From the NCBI GenBank assembly GCA_963971225.1, contig OZ020267.1, positions 102,187,729 through 102,251,728 of the forward strand: 64,000 nt of DNA, in the 5' to 3' direction. Shown here in pieces: positions 50,611-62,933 of this stretch. The notes below the pieces were generated by a model. The model saw only the letters and a program-made list of their open reading frames with translations, searched no databases and was not told where the DNA came from. Made by a program: the position numbers and the translations under genes. Position 1 is the stretch's first letter. Each line of letters opens with the position of its first letter. This DNA comes from Melieria omissa (taxonomy: Eukaryota; Arthropoda; Insecta; Diptera; Ulidiidae).

Positions 50611-52800
50611 CTAGACTAAACTGATCTGTAATACTTTCTACTGTAGAAAATATTGTTAAAGATCGATTTTATTGCTCTCCGAGTTTTCAGTGTAAAACAC
50701 GAGTATTTGTGACACAATTTGTGACAAGTGTCAAAGTCAAAAAAGCTTAATTAACACTGGAGTGGAGTGAATTTTGTTTGTCTGTGAATTTCACTTGACT
50801 AGACTCAACGAATCTGAATTAACTTTGTCTTGTAGACTAAACTGACTTCGCTCAACTCGATTTGATTTGATTTGGTTAGACTAAACCAATCCCGTACCTT
50901 ATAAGACTAGGCTAAAAGATAGTTTTATTGCTCTTCGGGTTTCTAGTGTAAAATATTTGACTGTTCTCTTGCAATTTGTAAGATGTTTCCAAGTTGAAAT
51001 TGTTCTATAAGCATTGCCATTTCATAATGGAAAAGCTGGCGCTCGAAACTTTACAAATGAGTGAAGTTTTTAATCAAACTTTTAGCTGTTTACGAAATGT
51101 TTTTGGTGCACTTTAAATATTCTTTGAACTTTATGGACGATCAGTTAATTCTAAATCATGCACCTCTGGCCTTTCTCTTGTGGGGTCATGTGAAGTCATT
51201 CGTCTGAGCAAATAAATTACTGTCAATTGCAGCCTTACTTGGGTTAAGTTGAAGTGACTGTCTGGGCACAGGACCTGCAACACTCTGAGACCTTTCACTC
51301 ATTTCAGAGCCGGATTAAGCCAGTTTGATTCATGAACGAATCTTAAAACGTCGGACCTAAGGTCCTTCTCCTCTTTAGAGGTCATGCAGCTTTGGAAAAC
51401 AACATTTCGAAATTCCAGCTGCTATGCTCGGAAAAGTACGTTTACCCTTTGGACCCCGAATTTAAACCTGTGTCTCGATATTACACTCGTGTGTGCACAC
51501 GATATTTGAAGTCGCCACGCTTCCTTGTTAGAGTTCTAGAGCTAGTTTACTTTTGAAAAATTTTAGCTTAAAACGGGTTTAATAAATGTTGTATCAATAT
51601 TTCTTAATTACAGAAAAATTATTTCATATTTAGGGAAAATCACAAAACTATCACTTTTTGATTTTATTTAACCATTATTAGAGAAACAGGGTTTCGATCA
51701 AACGCGCTCAATTTGTAGACTTCAATTAGAACACAAACTTTCCCTAATATCGCTGCAAATTATTGGAAATTATTTTGGCGATAGCAGTAAAATTTTTATA
51801 ATTTGCTTTGAATTCACTTTTAAAAATATTAATTTGATGGCGGTCGCTTAAATTAGGCCCATAAATCAATCGTAGCTTTTGCTATAAGATGACAAATAGG
51901 TAAAGTTGCTCTCGGACAATATTTGGGTCGAATGGGTTGAAATTCGGGCTTTGCTTTGAAATAATCTCTAAAGTTATTGACTTGCATTGATTTATCGACG
52001 TAATTAAAAAATTTTATATTATTTTAGAGTTTTTGTAATGTCAAGTAAAATAAAAATTGTATACCATTTTAGATTTTTTCTACTTTCAAGTTCATTATTG
52101 GAAAGTGTTTGCTATGATTTGGTGTTACTGTTGACTGTTGTTCCAACTAAATTGGTTCGAAGCACTCGCAACGCTGACAATCTAACTTTATGTTTATTAA
52201 ATAAAATTCATTCGAATATTTTCGTAGCAACTGAACTAGTGAGCCATCACATCCTGCTGCTTACTCGTGTCATATGCTGCAAATATCTGATCTGCTATTA
52301 TGTTGCACAGTGTGCGCGGTCGTCTATTGTTATTGGAAAATACATTTGTACACCTTTGGAGCGTTGGCTCGCACTGCTTACGGCTAAATGCGCACGAAAC
52401 GAACCATTAACTAGCTACAGATATCAAGAAGAAGACCAACTATATGCTTACAGCTGTGTGTACACATTGTATGTTTGTGTGTCTCGGTATGTATGTTTAT
52501 CAGCGATAGTGGCAATTATGTATGTATGTACGTTAATAGGGGGGCAGCAATAACAGTGCTGCCGTTATGCACATTCGAGTATGTACGAGTATGTAGGTAT
52601 GTAGTTTGAGTATAGGGGAGAGTAGGCCTAGTAAGTAGTTTGATTAGCTGGAAGAGGCATGAGGGGGAAGTATTGATGCTACGCACGTGTCCTCGTGCAA
52701 CTAACTCGAACAGCGAATAACGCCTACAGGCGGAAAGTCTTCCGCCTAGCTGCGAGATGCACTCGGTCCATGGATGTTGGTGTCACTTCCGCCGTTGCCG
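50611..52800. other. Intergenic or intron, mostly unassigned
   Basis: A short plus-strand mariner scrap at about 51165-51235 reads FLLWGHVKSFV then ANKLLSI. A 171-codon plus-strand frame at 52038-52553 is the longest open frame here but has no domain and runs into TATGTATG-type repeats. An AGGCGGAA-AGTC-TTCCGCCT hairpin lies at 52730-52749. Confidence 0.4.
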
Positions 52801-52805
52801 TTCAC

Positions 52806-52946
52806 TTACATTCGCGTACTTTCGAGCGTGAGGCAGCCCGCACTGGCGGCCGCCGCCACATCCGTTGCCGCCGTCAGCAGCAGCACGTTGGACGTCGACG
52901 CTAGCCGCTTTTTGCGGCCGCCGCCGTGGCCGGTCGATTTTAAAAA
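52806..52946 (-). other. In-frame open extension after the MYND stop
   Basis: After the TGA (52949-52947) the frame stays open for 46 codons, reading FLKSTGHGGGRKKRLASTSN then VLLLTAATDVAAAA to a TAA at 52808-52806. That TAA overlaps a consensus splice donor (GAAT|GTAAGT, last exon base 52810). GC content stays as high as in the coding exon and drops after the donor. So either the 3' untranslated region is spliced here, or the TGA is read through and the frame continues into a further exon. Confidence 0.45.
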
Positions 52947-55900
52947 TCAACTCGTGGAGCGCATGAGCAGCTCGTCGTCGTCCAGTTGCGCCAGCGCCGC
53001 CGGCGAGCCCACGTCGATGGTGGTGACGCGGTTGCCGCCGTCGGAGGCCGACGGCAGCTTGACGACGTCGCTTTCGGACGACTGCACCGGCATGATGATG
53101 CAGACGAAGCTGCGGCCCGTCTGCGAGTCGCGCGGATGTAGCGTCACCGGGTTGAACTTGTCCGTCTGGCCGTCGGTGTAGGACTGCAGGCGCTGGTAGA
53201 TCTCCGGGTAGTGCTTGCGCAGCAGCACGCCGCGGCGCGACAATATGTCCAGAATGTTGGATAGTATGAGCTCGCCCTGGGCGGCGGTGGCGCGCAGGCT
53301 CGGATTGAAGGTGAGTATGAGAATTTCGGTTGTGGGCTCCGGCACGTTGACGACGGCGAGCGGCTGTGACTGCGACTGCGATTGCGATTGCGTTTGTGAC
53401 TGCGACTGCGACTGTGACTGTGATTGTGGCTGTGGCTGCTGCAGCGCCTGCTGCTGCTGCTCCAGTTCGGCTAGGATGCTCTTGCAGAGTTTCAGTTTGG
53501 CACAACGCGAGACCAGCTGGCGTTCCCAGCGTACTGGCGCCTGTCCCATGCCCGGCGCTTCGGAGACCACACAAATGGCCACGTAGATGAGCATCTTGGA
53601 GTCGGGCTTGTACTCGGTGCTGAGCTTGAGCAGCTCCGAGTACAGTTCGAGTCCCATCTCGGCGGGCATCAGATCGGGCCAACGCACATAGGACGCCTCG
53701 CCCATACACTGAAAGCCGTGCTTGATGAAACTCTCGGCCGCCTCGGCGGACCGAAAGAGCACCCGCACCACGCCGCGGCCCTGCGACAGGAAGCCCTTGC
53801 GCGCCAACAGGCTCAGATGGCGCTGCGAGTCGACGTCGTCCTTGCAGGTGGCGAGCACTTGGCGGCATAGGTTCGACGCGCGTGAGTGCAGGCACGCCTT
53901 GCGGTGCTTCTCCCAGTGGGCGCGCCGACACTCACGCGAACAATATAGATGGGTACAATTGTGGCAAGACTTGTAATACTTCTTGGCATCTGCGGGCGTG
54001 GCGCTGCGGTCGCACTTGGTGTTGCGGCACTTGATCTGCAGCTCTGAGGTGGTCTTGTTGTTGGACTCCGAGGAGTCGCCGAGCGAGACACGGCGTGGCG
54101 GCAGTGTGCCGACGCCGGCGCCGGCGGTGTTAGCGGCCGTGTCCGTGCCGCCGATGCCAGTCGCGGTGTTCGGGGTGGAATTGTATTTGGCATTATGGGC
54201 GGACTGTGGTGTCGGCGGTTGTTGTTGTTGTTGGTGTTGTTGTTGCTGTGACGGCAGTTCGCTCGGCTGACCAGGCGCTTGTTGTTGCTGCGACTGCGTG
54301 GGTGTGTCACCTTCGCTGCGACGACGCAGACGCTGATCGGCGGCTTGTTGGCTTAGAAGCAGCTGTTGTTGAGTTGTTGGCTGTTGTTGTTGTTGTTGTT
54401 GTGGTTGCGGAGGCATGTGTCGAAAGGTGACCAGTGACTGACTAGCTGAATCGCCTACAAATGGAAAGTAAGTGAACAGAGTTTTAGCGCCGAACCAACA
54501 CGATTTAACGCAACTGTTGGCTAATCTGAGTAAAACAACAACAAAACGCATTCCCACTAAGAAATTGAACGAATTCAGACAGTTGTAGTAATAATTTGAA
54601 TTTATGAAAAAATAAAGTCGAATGTTTGCATAAATGGAAATGAGAATTTTTAAAAAATCAAATTATTGAAATTTACAAAATTTTCATTTTGATAAAAATT
54701 TATGTTTTTCAAAAAAGCGTTTTTATTTTAAGAAATTTAAAAATAAGAGGCATTGGTCTTTGCATGCTGGATTATTTAGGAGGAGGGACTACGTAGGAGT
54801 AGTACGTTGTATGTTTGTATAGAAACAAAATCCCTTAAATATGTTTATAAATGTTTATGAAACTGGCAAAATATATATAGGAAGATATATAGGAAATTGC
54901 TTCGTTTTTTTTTTGGCTTAAATCATGTAGCAGACATTTGAAAATTGTATGGCAATTGTATGTATGGCAAAATGTTCTCAGTGTAATATATGAGTTTTCC
55001 TTCGATAACTGCGAATGCCAGTGACTTGACACAAGTCTGAAGAGTGAGTCGACTGGACTGGAGAGTCCTAATGGAACTACGCGGCATTGAGTACTACGAA
55101 AGTTGCTACTTGTAAACGTGGAAATAAAGATCTTCATATGAAATTATTTTCTAGATATGTAAAAGGAAATAAGTTTAAAAACTGTTTGGAAAACTTTTCA
55201 TAATCGTTTGATACTTAATGTTATATATATATATAAAGTAACACTGTGGTCCAACGATATCTGAAAGTTGCCGAAAATCTGTTGAAAGTGTATTTTTAAG
55301 TACTTACTCAGTGTTTTGTTGATACTTATGGGACACCAAAGGTCATAAGGCTGAGAGAAGTTGTGAGAAGTTGACCTATGGAAGCACTACATTTCTGGAT
55401 ATTACGACAAACATGCGAACTCCGGAGACTCGTCTAAATTGCCGCAGTGTCTCAATGGGCTCGTGTCCAGTGATTACTGTCTTTAATTTGTCAATATCTC
55501 GTCTGCTGGGTAGCAGTCGATGTTAGTTCTTCAAGAGAGTTCTTCTGTCGTTTGTCAGATTTTACCACTTACGATCTGATATCTTTGAATTGCTCTTCTA
55601 TAAGGCAGTTCAGTGAGGTTATCACTGAGCATTGTGTCATAAGATCTATGATCATAAAATGGCTCTCACCTTCCGCTAGTGATGATTTTAGAAGCACTGA
55701 AGCAAAGAGATTAGGATGCGTTGTTTGCTCCCGATGTCCCAGAATAACTGTTAGCGCATTTAGAGGTCAAAGTTCCTATTTAGTTTGGGAAAGTAAAGGA
55801 GATTGAAACTGATCGAACTGATTTACTGATTAAGAAAGGCAAGAAACTGTTGGTTTCTACAGTTCGATCATCCAGGAACGTCATTAGGACATTTTTGGAT

Positions 55901-57154
55901 TCCTGTCAAGGCTTCTTTCTATTCTTTGAAAAATAGTCGAAGTACTGGAGGGTCAAACATCATCAGAAGGTCGAACTGGTTTATTAATTAAGAAAGAATT
56001 GATAAAGAAATAATTAAGAATTGTTGAATACTACGGTCATTGCTACTATCTCTTCATCCAGGAACGTCATTTGTACATTTTTAGGACCTTGTTTAGTCTG
56101 GGAAAAGCAGCCGAAGTACTGGAGAGTCAAACTTCATTAGAAAGTCGAACTGGTTTACTGATTAACAAAGGCAAGAAACTGTTGTCCGGCCATCCTGGAA
56201 CGTCATTTGCACTCATTTGGGTTCTTCTCTAGTCTGGAATATGTAGTCGAAGTAATGGGGGCCGACTTCATTAGGAAGTTAAACAAGTTTACTGTTCAAG
56301 AATGGCAGAAGACGGTGGAAAACTGTCCCTTAACTTCATTAAGAAGTCAAACTTTACAAATATGAAAGCACTCACAATGACCCAATTAGATTCTTGAATA
56401 CACCTCTTTCCAACCTAATCTAATCAAAGTCAAAACTCTAACATAACCTAATGAAAAAAAATTCTTTAAATTTTGTGAAAAGCAGCTAAAACCATCAGAG
56501 CAATCATAACTAAGTTCAATTAACTGATTTTGTGTCCACTTATCCACATAATGATGATGATTTATTACAGCTAAGTAATACAACACTTTCAACAGATTTG
56601 GCCTTCTAAATACTCACTTTGTATGTTGGCATAAATATCGCAACGAAACACAGACATGTATCAAGTATCAATATATGTAAAACAAATCGAGTACATGATC
56701 GTTTATATAAGTAAATACATTTAAAAGAGTATATAATGAACGCAAACAAACGCATAAATTCAACAAACAAGACGGCTAAATCAAACTAAATCAGCATCAA
56801 TTAATTAACCAACTAATTCGTTTCGCTTGTTAAGTAGTTTTATGCATGAAAGTTATGTAGTACGTATAGATATATTTTTTTTTTTAGTTTAAGGTTTATT
56901 TTGTTGATTGTTTGTATATTTTTTTTGGTAGTTTTGTTTTTGCATTTTGTTAAAATCTTTTTTTGTACGAGTATTTATCTATTGTGATGGAACAAAAACT
57001 TACAGGTTCATACCTGTCGTGGGCCTGGCGTACGGATCACTTGTGGAGGACGTGCCCGCACCTGTGCCCGCGCCGCCCGCTGTCGTCGATGGCAGTCCTA
57101 ATAGTGAGGCTAAGACATCTTCTAGCGATGCTGTGCTCAACGAGCGTTCTGGCG
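52947..57154 (-). CDS. MYND zinc-finger protein, 5' end not found
   Basis: Two coding exons are supported: 57154-57014 and 54454-52947, joined in phase (ACAG|GTATGA to TTTGTAG|GC). Together they give 549 residues, with more upstream because 57154 follows an acceptor (ATTTAG) and no ATG precedes it. The first exon reads ERSLSTASLEDVLASLLGLP. The second begins DSASQSLVTFRHMPP, then polyglutamine. The MYND finger at about 54029-53892 contains KCRNTKCDR, CHNCTHLYCSREC and HWEKHRKAC. A conserved-looking region follows (QGRGVVRVLFRSAEAAESFI, KFNPVTLHPRDSQTGRSF). A Ser-Gln dipeptide run is encoded at 53362-53440. MYND fingers usually bind proline-rich protein partners. I do not recognise the gene. 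Frame-shifted open frames on both strands over this exon are shadows of its GC-rich composition. An ATG at 54557 lies in the intron and is not needed. Confidence 0.85.
54558..57013 (-). other. Intron of the MYND gene, with repeats
   Basis: The intron proper runs from 57013 to 54455. A minus-strand LINE scrap (LLPSRRDIDKLKTVITGHEP, about 55535-55440) and the repeat at 55730-56310 lie within it. The rest is AT-rich with nothing recognised. Confidence 0.5.
55730..56310. repeat. Four-copy ~140-180 bp tandem repeat
   Basis: CATCCAGGAACGTCATTWG and TAGTCGAAGTACTGGAGGGTC, followed by GTCGAACTGGTTTACTGATTAA, recur near 55875, 56050 and 56195, with a diverged copy from about 55735. Confidence 0.7.
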
Positions 57155-59269
57155 CTAAATGTTTCAATGTTGAGCAGTTGTGGTTAGGTTTGGTTTTTGT
57201 TTTTGTTTTTTTTTCACAGTGTAAAAATTATGATATTGTTTTTGTTGTTGTTAGCGCATTTCATTCAATAGTTTTGCAGTGATTGTCGTTGTATTGTTTG
57301 CGTTTAATTTTTTGTTTTGTTTTTTGGTTGATTTGTTGGAATATTTGTTTTTGGGCGCATAGAAATGTTGAAATGTGAAATAAAAGAAAAAAGAATGTAA
57401 AAAAATATATAATGGTTGGTAAGCTTTTTTCGAGTTTTGGTTTTTATATTTTGGGTTTTTTTGTACGAGTAGTCAACAATATAGCTTAGACGAGTAAAAT
57501 TAAGCCTAACTATTATTAGCACTAAAAGAAAATCGTGTTTAATGCTAAGCTCAAAGAAAATTTGATTGTTAAGTGAAATGAAACGTTCAGGTGTGGAATT
57601 TGGAGAGAAAATGGCCACAAAGAAGCAAATGTTTACATTACACTGAGAATTTACTATTTGTTCGATATGAATTTGTTCCAATTGTGGGGTGGAAAACTTT
57701 GAAGAAAAACATGTTGGTGGAATGTTTAAAAAAGTGGTCGATTAGGAATATTTCAAATGGTGGGAATCGGTGTTGGACGCTAGGAATTGGCTAATAAAAT
57801 TACTAAAGCTACAACTACGGCAAATTATGATAATTGAAATTGTGATGAGAATTGTTTGATAGTTGATAATTTTATTAAAATTAAAATTAGATTTATTTAA
57901 ATTAAATATTAGCAAAAAAACAATTAAATATGAACAAGTATGATTATAACAGAATATTTTTATTATGAGCTGAGTTCAAATCTTTGTTGGTTAGGTTCGG
58001 TAACTTGAAAAGAAAATAGAAATAAGAATTAACAGAAAAACTATTTCAAGGAATCAAAAATTGTGATGATAGCACACAGGCGCGGATCCAGAAAAATATT
58101 TCGGGTTAGGTTTTAAAAAGTAATTCTTTAATATTTATAAAATGCCTTTTAATTCGTATGTAGTTTTATAGTCGATCCAAATATGACGGGGGGTTTCAAC
58201 CCTCAAAACCCCCCCTGGATCTGTCACTGATAGCACAATAATTTCATGAGTCTCAGAGATGAATTCATTTCGTAGTTAGGTGAGGTTAGGTAACTGAATG
58301 ACAGCAGAGAGTACTTTGGTACTTTGGCAGCTCAACTATATGGAAACTTAGTTTTACTAGAATAAGTTCCTTTCATGGATTGTTTTGGTAAATCTGAGTA
58401 TAAAATATATATTAGCTTGCTGAATGAATTTGTATAGATTCATGAGATTTATGTTTAAAATTCTTTATTTCTTCTTCAGTTATTTATTCTTTTGCTCAAT
58501 AAGACTCTGTCAACTAAATGCAGTCTTGAAATCAATGAATGAAAACACACAGTTTTTTTCTTTAAAGATTATGTCTAAAAATTCAATCGGACATCAAGGA
58601 AACAGATATACAAACAAACATGAAGCACTACTACAAGTTTGTTATATATATTTTCTCCTTTTTTGCTTCTCTTAGGAGCATAGAACTTCAACAAGGTTAA
58701 TCAAGTGAAATTTTGACAACATGGATGATAAGACACTAGCAGTCTTAGACCTCAAACATATTGATGACGATAGCGACACGAACACATCTGTCAAAAGATA
58801 TAATCAGAACGTTGTTATGTAGACAATTATTTGGACAGCTGCTCGAATAGAATTATTTCTATTTCACAGAAGACAAAACCAAATCAATTAGGACGGCAGA
58901 TAATTTTAATGGAATTTTTCTAACTTTTTCTGGGTACTTTGAACAGTAAAAAAAAGTTTGTAGTATTTTAGAAAAAATTTAATAGTTTTAAAAAATCTTA
59001 ACAATTGCTTTTTTTAAATTGATTGATTGATAGAACGATGAAATGAATATAGATGAATGTTTAATAGATAAACGCCAAATTTGCTTAGGTGCACAAACAA
59101 AATTTCGTTGTAATTAAGCCATCTTGAAGTTGTGTGGCCTTGTCGCTGCCGTTGTCAATGTGTTCGGATCATTAGAAGGAGAGATCTTCGGTGATTCTAG
59201 TTATATAACCGCCCTCAGTGTATACTTTGTTGATAGGTACGAGAAGTTGACACCAGAGGCTTGGCAACA
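57155..59269. other. AT-rich, upstream intron or intergenic
   Basis: No exon recognised apart from the hAT-type MITE listed separately. The missing 5' exon(s) of the MYND gene should lie here or further right. Confidence 0.4.
58077..58229. mobile_element. hAT-type MITE with 8-bp target duplication
   Basis: ATAGCACA flanks both sides (58069-58076 and 58230-58237). The ends are CAGGCGCGGATCCAG and, inverted, CAGTGACAGATCCAG (11 of 15 alike). An eight-base duplication with CAG-starting ends is the hAT signature. It is 153 bp long with no coding potential. Confidence 0.85.
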
Positions 59270-60730
59270 TTTTCTTAAATTATTAGAATTATTTAGCAGA
59301 AAACATTTCAAATGTTTGAAGAACTCTGTTAAGAAATCTACGGCACCGAAAAATGGCGCGGTTTAAAATTTTTCTTTCATATTTTCAATATGGTTTCAGG
59401 ATGAAATTTGCCAGCAATAAAAAGTTTTCTATAATTGGATCTGATTAATGTAACCAACACAAGGCTGTCTTGTGGAGGCCCTATGCTCCCGAGAGGAGTG
59501 AACAAGGAACAACAAATATTTGGTTCTGACAATGATGGGCAATGCAATGCCTGACAATTGAAGTTTTTAGTAAATTATTTCAATATTTGAAGAATACTTT
59601 TAAGAATCTTAGTGCATTAAAAGAGAGATATGTTCATTCATTCACTGTTTTAATAACTAAAATGAATTTATACAAAATATCTCTTTGAAGAACACTATTG
59701 GGAATCCTATGGGACTCAAAAAGGAAGAGTTTAGAGAATTTAGAATTTAATAGCAAATATCTAAAACATTTGAGGAATAATATTAAGAATTCTATAACTT
59801 CAAATTTGTTTTCTTGTTAATTGAAATTAACAAAAAATATCTATAACATTTGAGGAATTTTATTGAGATATCTATGACTAAAAAAGGGAATCTTATCGAA
59901 ATTGGATTATTTTGTTAATTGAAATTGATAGAAAATATCTAGAAGATTTGAAGAGTATTATTGAGAATTCTATGAGTTCAAAAGGAAGTCTTAGAGGAAA
60001 TATATTTCAAACAATTGAGGAATTTTATTGAGATATCTATGACTACAAAAGGGAGTCTTATCGAAATTTTGTTTTCTTGTTAGTTCAAATTAATAGAAAA
60101 TATCTAAAACATGTAAGGAAAATTATTGAGAATTTTATGACTTCAAAAGGGAAGTCTTACTGGAAATATTTTTTGTTAGTTGAAATTAATAGAAAACATC
60201 TAAAACATTTGAGGGAAAATATTGCGAATTCTATGACTTCAAAATGGAGTCTTATCGAAAGTTTGTTTTCTTCTTGATTGAAATTAATAGAAAATATCTT
60301 AATCATTTGAAGAATATTAATGAGAATTCTATGACTTTGAAAGGGTGTTTTACTCAAAATATTTTTTGTTGATTGAAATTAATTGAAACTATCTCAAACA
60401 TTTGAGGAATATTCTTGAGAGTTCTTTGACTACAAAAGAGAGTCTTATCGAAACTTCGTTTTCTTGTTAATTGAAATTGATAGAAAATATCTCAAACATT
60501 TGAGAATTATATTGAGAATTTGATGACTTCAAAAAGGAGTCTGATCGAAATTAAGTTTTTTTTAATTTAATTTCTTAATTGATTTTCTAAACATTTGAGG
60601 GATATTTTTGAGAAATCTACGAGATTGGTTTTTGGCATTTTTGGCAAAAATTTTTTTAATAATTTAAATTAATTTATTCATTCAAATATTTGAAAAAACC
60701 TATTAAGAAATCTACTAGCACTGAAAAAAA
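59270..60730. repeat. ~97-bp tandem array, about eleven copies
   Basis: AATATCTAAAACATTTGAGG followed by ATTGAGAATTCTATGACTTC and AAAAGGGAGTCTTATCGAAA recurs near 59760, 59838, 59935, 60003, 60099, 60194, 60293, 60388, 60487, 60590 and 60685. Weaker copies start from about 59290. GAATTC-like and CTTATCGAAA blocks are the best kept. Confidence 0.9.
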
Positions 60731-61949
60731 GACGAGGCTCATAATTTTTCATTTATATTTTTGATGAAATGAACAACTTAAACATATTGAAAATCAAATA
60801 TAAACTGAAAAGTGTAACTTACATAAAAATCCAACAATTCGAATGCAAAATAAAACAAAAAATCCCAAAAATTATTCATTTCAAAACATATATAATGCAT
60901 ATATTTTGTTTATTCAAATCATATGATCTAGAACAATGGTAGGAGTATGTATGTATTTATGTATATAATTGCTATGAATATTTATATATATATATAAGTG
61001 TATATATTAGTTAAATCGTTGATGAAACTCTATGCTAAAAACTTTAAGTATATCGTTGAATATGTTTGTATGTTGGTTTGTATAAGCACAATGGTCTGTG
61101 TGTGTACGTGTGCGTTTGTGTGTCGATTTAAACAAAATGATGTGTATGTAAATATATGCAAACATGTAGTGTAGACTATTTGTTTATATTTAAATAAAAG
61201 TAGACATGTTTATAATACACAAAATAGACTATAAATACTAATGTTAAAAACAATGAAAAAAAATATCGTTTAAAAATTGATTAAATTAAAAGACATTATT
61301 GTCCGCAACAGCAACAGGCAACTGAATACAATTAAAAGTCAAAGTTTGTGTTAAACTTAAGTAAAACTAAACAATGTTTTTTAGCTTAATTAATTGATAT
61401 GTCGTTATTCTTTTAGCTGATACGGTGAGTATATTTTCTCTTTTGAATGTGGCGCGTTTGTTATTGAATGACTTTGATGGAACTTTGTATTCGGAGATGA
61501 ATTTCAATGATTGTTTGGCAGCCGCTGTTGCATGCGTTCAGCTGTGAAATGCACGATTACTATTGGTGATGTTTACTCTCCGATGAGTGGATGTAGAGAA
61601 TGTAGAGTTTGTAGAGAATTTTTGGTGAATTACTCTAATTTAAATGCAAGCCTAAAATAGAAAATTCTACCGTTTTAAATTTTCCTTTTTTTTAAGTGTG
61701 AAAGTGGAAGCACAGCAGGAGCTAAGGTTAGGCAGGAACAATGCGAGTTGAGTCTGAATTGAGTAGATAAGGCAGAGTCACAAGAGAGCTTAAGGAAATA
61801 TTTGGAAAACGTGGTTGAAAAAGGTTTTCAACATAGAATGGACGGATATTTTCAATTAAAATTATAGTCGAAGCCTGAGAGGGCAACTACTAAAGGAAAA
61901 TTATTTCATATTTAGAGTTCAATGATGTGGGAAGTGCAAAGAAAATGGT
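60731..61949. other. AT-rich, nothing recognised
   Basis: Short TATATA and TGTGTG runs only. Confidence 0.5.
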
Positions 61950-62135
61950 GACAAGGAATCTCTGGGGAACATTCTTTGCTACTGTTCGACTATCCCAAGA
62001 CTACGCCTTAGCCACACTGGATTAGAAGAATTCTCCAAGCATGAGAACAGCAGATGCTGAACTTCACTTGGAACACTCACATTCTCACCGATCACTTTTA
62101 CGTCGACCGACAACACTGAGGACCTCTAACAGAAA
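61950..62135 (+). mobile_element. Non-LTR retrotransposon C-terminal scrap
   Basis: The plus strand reads SLGNILCYCSTIPRLRLSHT then GLEEFSKHENS, and after a stop continues as related sequence into GTCTATGTGCGACCGACTTG. The LCYC...RLR...LG pattern is the C-terminal tail of R1/I-type elements. Confidence 0.6.
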
Positions 62136-62176
62136 ACCAACAGGGTCTATGTGCGACCGACTTGGGCGACCTGAGT

Positions 62177-62386
62177 TCACTGATGCAGCCTACGAACCCT
62201 CAAGTCTCTGAATTGTGATTCACTCGCTTCAGACACATTGCACTGCCTCATCTTAGCTCCGCGCTTGTTCAACACTTTTGGTGTGATGGGTTGGTAATGA
62301 ATGATGTCCAAGCCAATGATTATGCAGAGTAGTGTGTAGGTAAAAGAGTACTTGTGGACTATGAATTTTGCAACAAGCAATTTCAT
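62177..62386 (-). CDS. Hypothetical small secreted or membrane protein, 69 aa
   Basis: The ATG at 62386 (preceded by ACACA) opens a frame with codon use unlike its AT-rich surroundings. Residues 12-31 (YSFTYTLLCIIIGLDIIHY) are hydrophobic, like a signal peptide or anchor. A basic C-terminal part follows with LNKRGAKMRQC and RDLRVRRLHQ, and a single Cys after the hydrophobic segment. The KR and RR pairs would fit a peptide precursor, but no known peptide is recognised. It could also be a first exon, or chance sequence next to the LINE scrap. It lies on the same strand as, and upstream of, the MYND gene. Confidence 0.35.
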   Translation of the reverse strand: MKLLVAKFIVHKYSFTYTLLCIIIGLDIIHYQPITPKVLNKRGAKMRQCNVSEASESQFRDLRVRRLHQ

Positions 62387-62933
62387 TGTGTTATTTTTGC
62401 AAACCTAAATTTTTAGTAAGATCGTTTTAGCTAAAGTGGTTTTATAATAAAAAATACACAAGAATTTGCCGTTAAATGCCGATCGTTGTTAGAAAATGGT
62501 TTCTCAGGATTGTTGAGATGTGCAGAAAGTAGGTTTTCAATAGAAATCGTGCATTATTCTGTATTTCTCAGATGCTGTCCGTGTGCTCTGTTCACAGTGT
62601 TGTTAATTAGGTTTTTTTTTTTCATTTGAATAACTAATTTGTGGAAATTTGTTGAAATGTCTGACCGTGGTGCATGTCAACAATGCTAATTGTTGAAAGG
62701 TTGTGCTCTATGAGCCTTTCAGAAGTCATCGGTTTCTCATTGAAAACAATATTTTATATATTAAATGTCAGTAGTCAGTCATAAAGTCCACTTTATGCCT
62801 TAGAGAACACACTGAGTTTCTGGTTCTCTCTCAAGTTTTTGGAACATGACCCAGTGTGTTCTCCTAAGGTTAATGCAAATAGTTTAAATTCTACCTTACT
62901 TTTCTTTGAGCTCTCCAAATTGCTTTAATTTTG
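62387..62933. other. AT-rich, nothing recognised
   Basis: Contains a short inverted pair near 62803-62868 (GAGAACACACTG / CAGTGTGTTCTC), about 40 bases apart. No gene is supported. Confidence 0.5.

Noticed and set aside
52038..52553. 171-codon plus-strand frame
   Set aside because: No domain, low complexity, ends in TATG repeats; likely chance or antisense of a 3' region.
52783..53931. 382-codon minus-strand frame overlapping the MYND exon
   Set aside because: Arg/Ala-rich shadow in another frame of a GC-rich coding exon.
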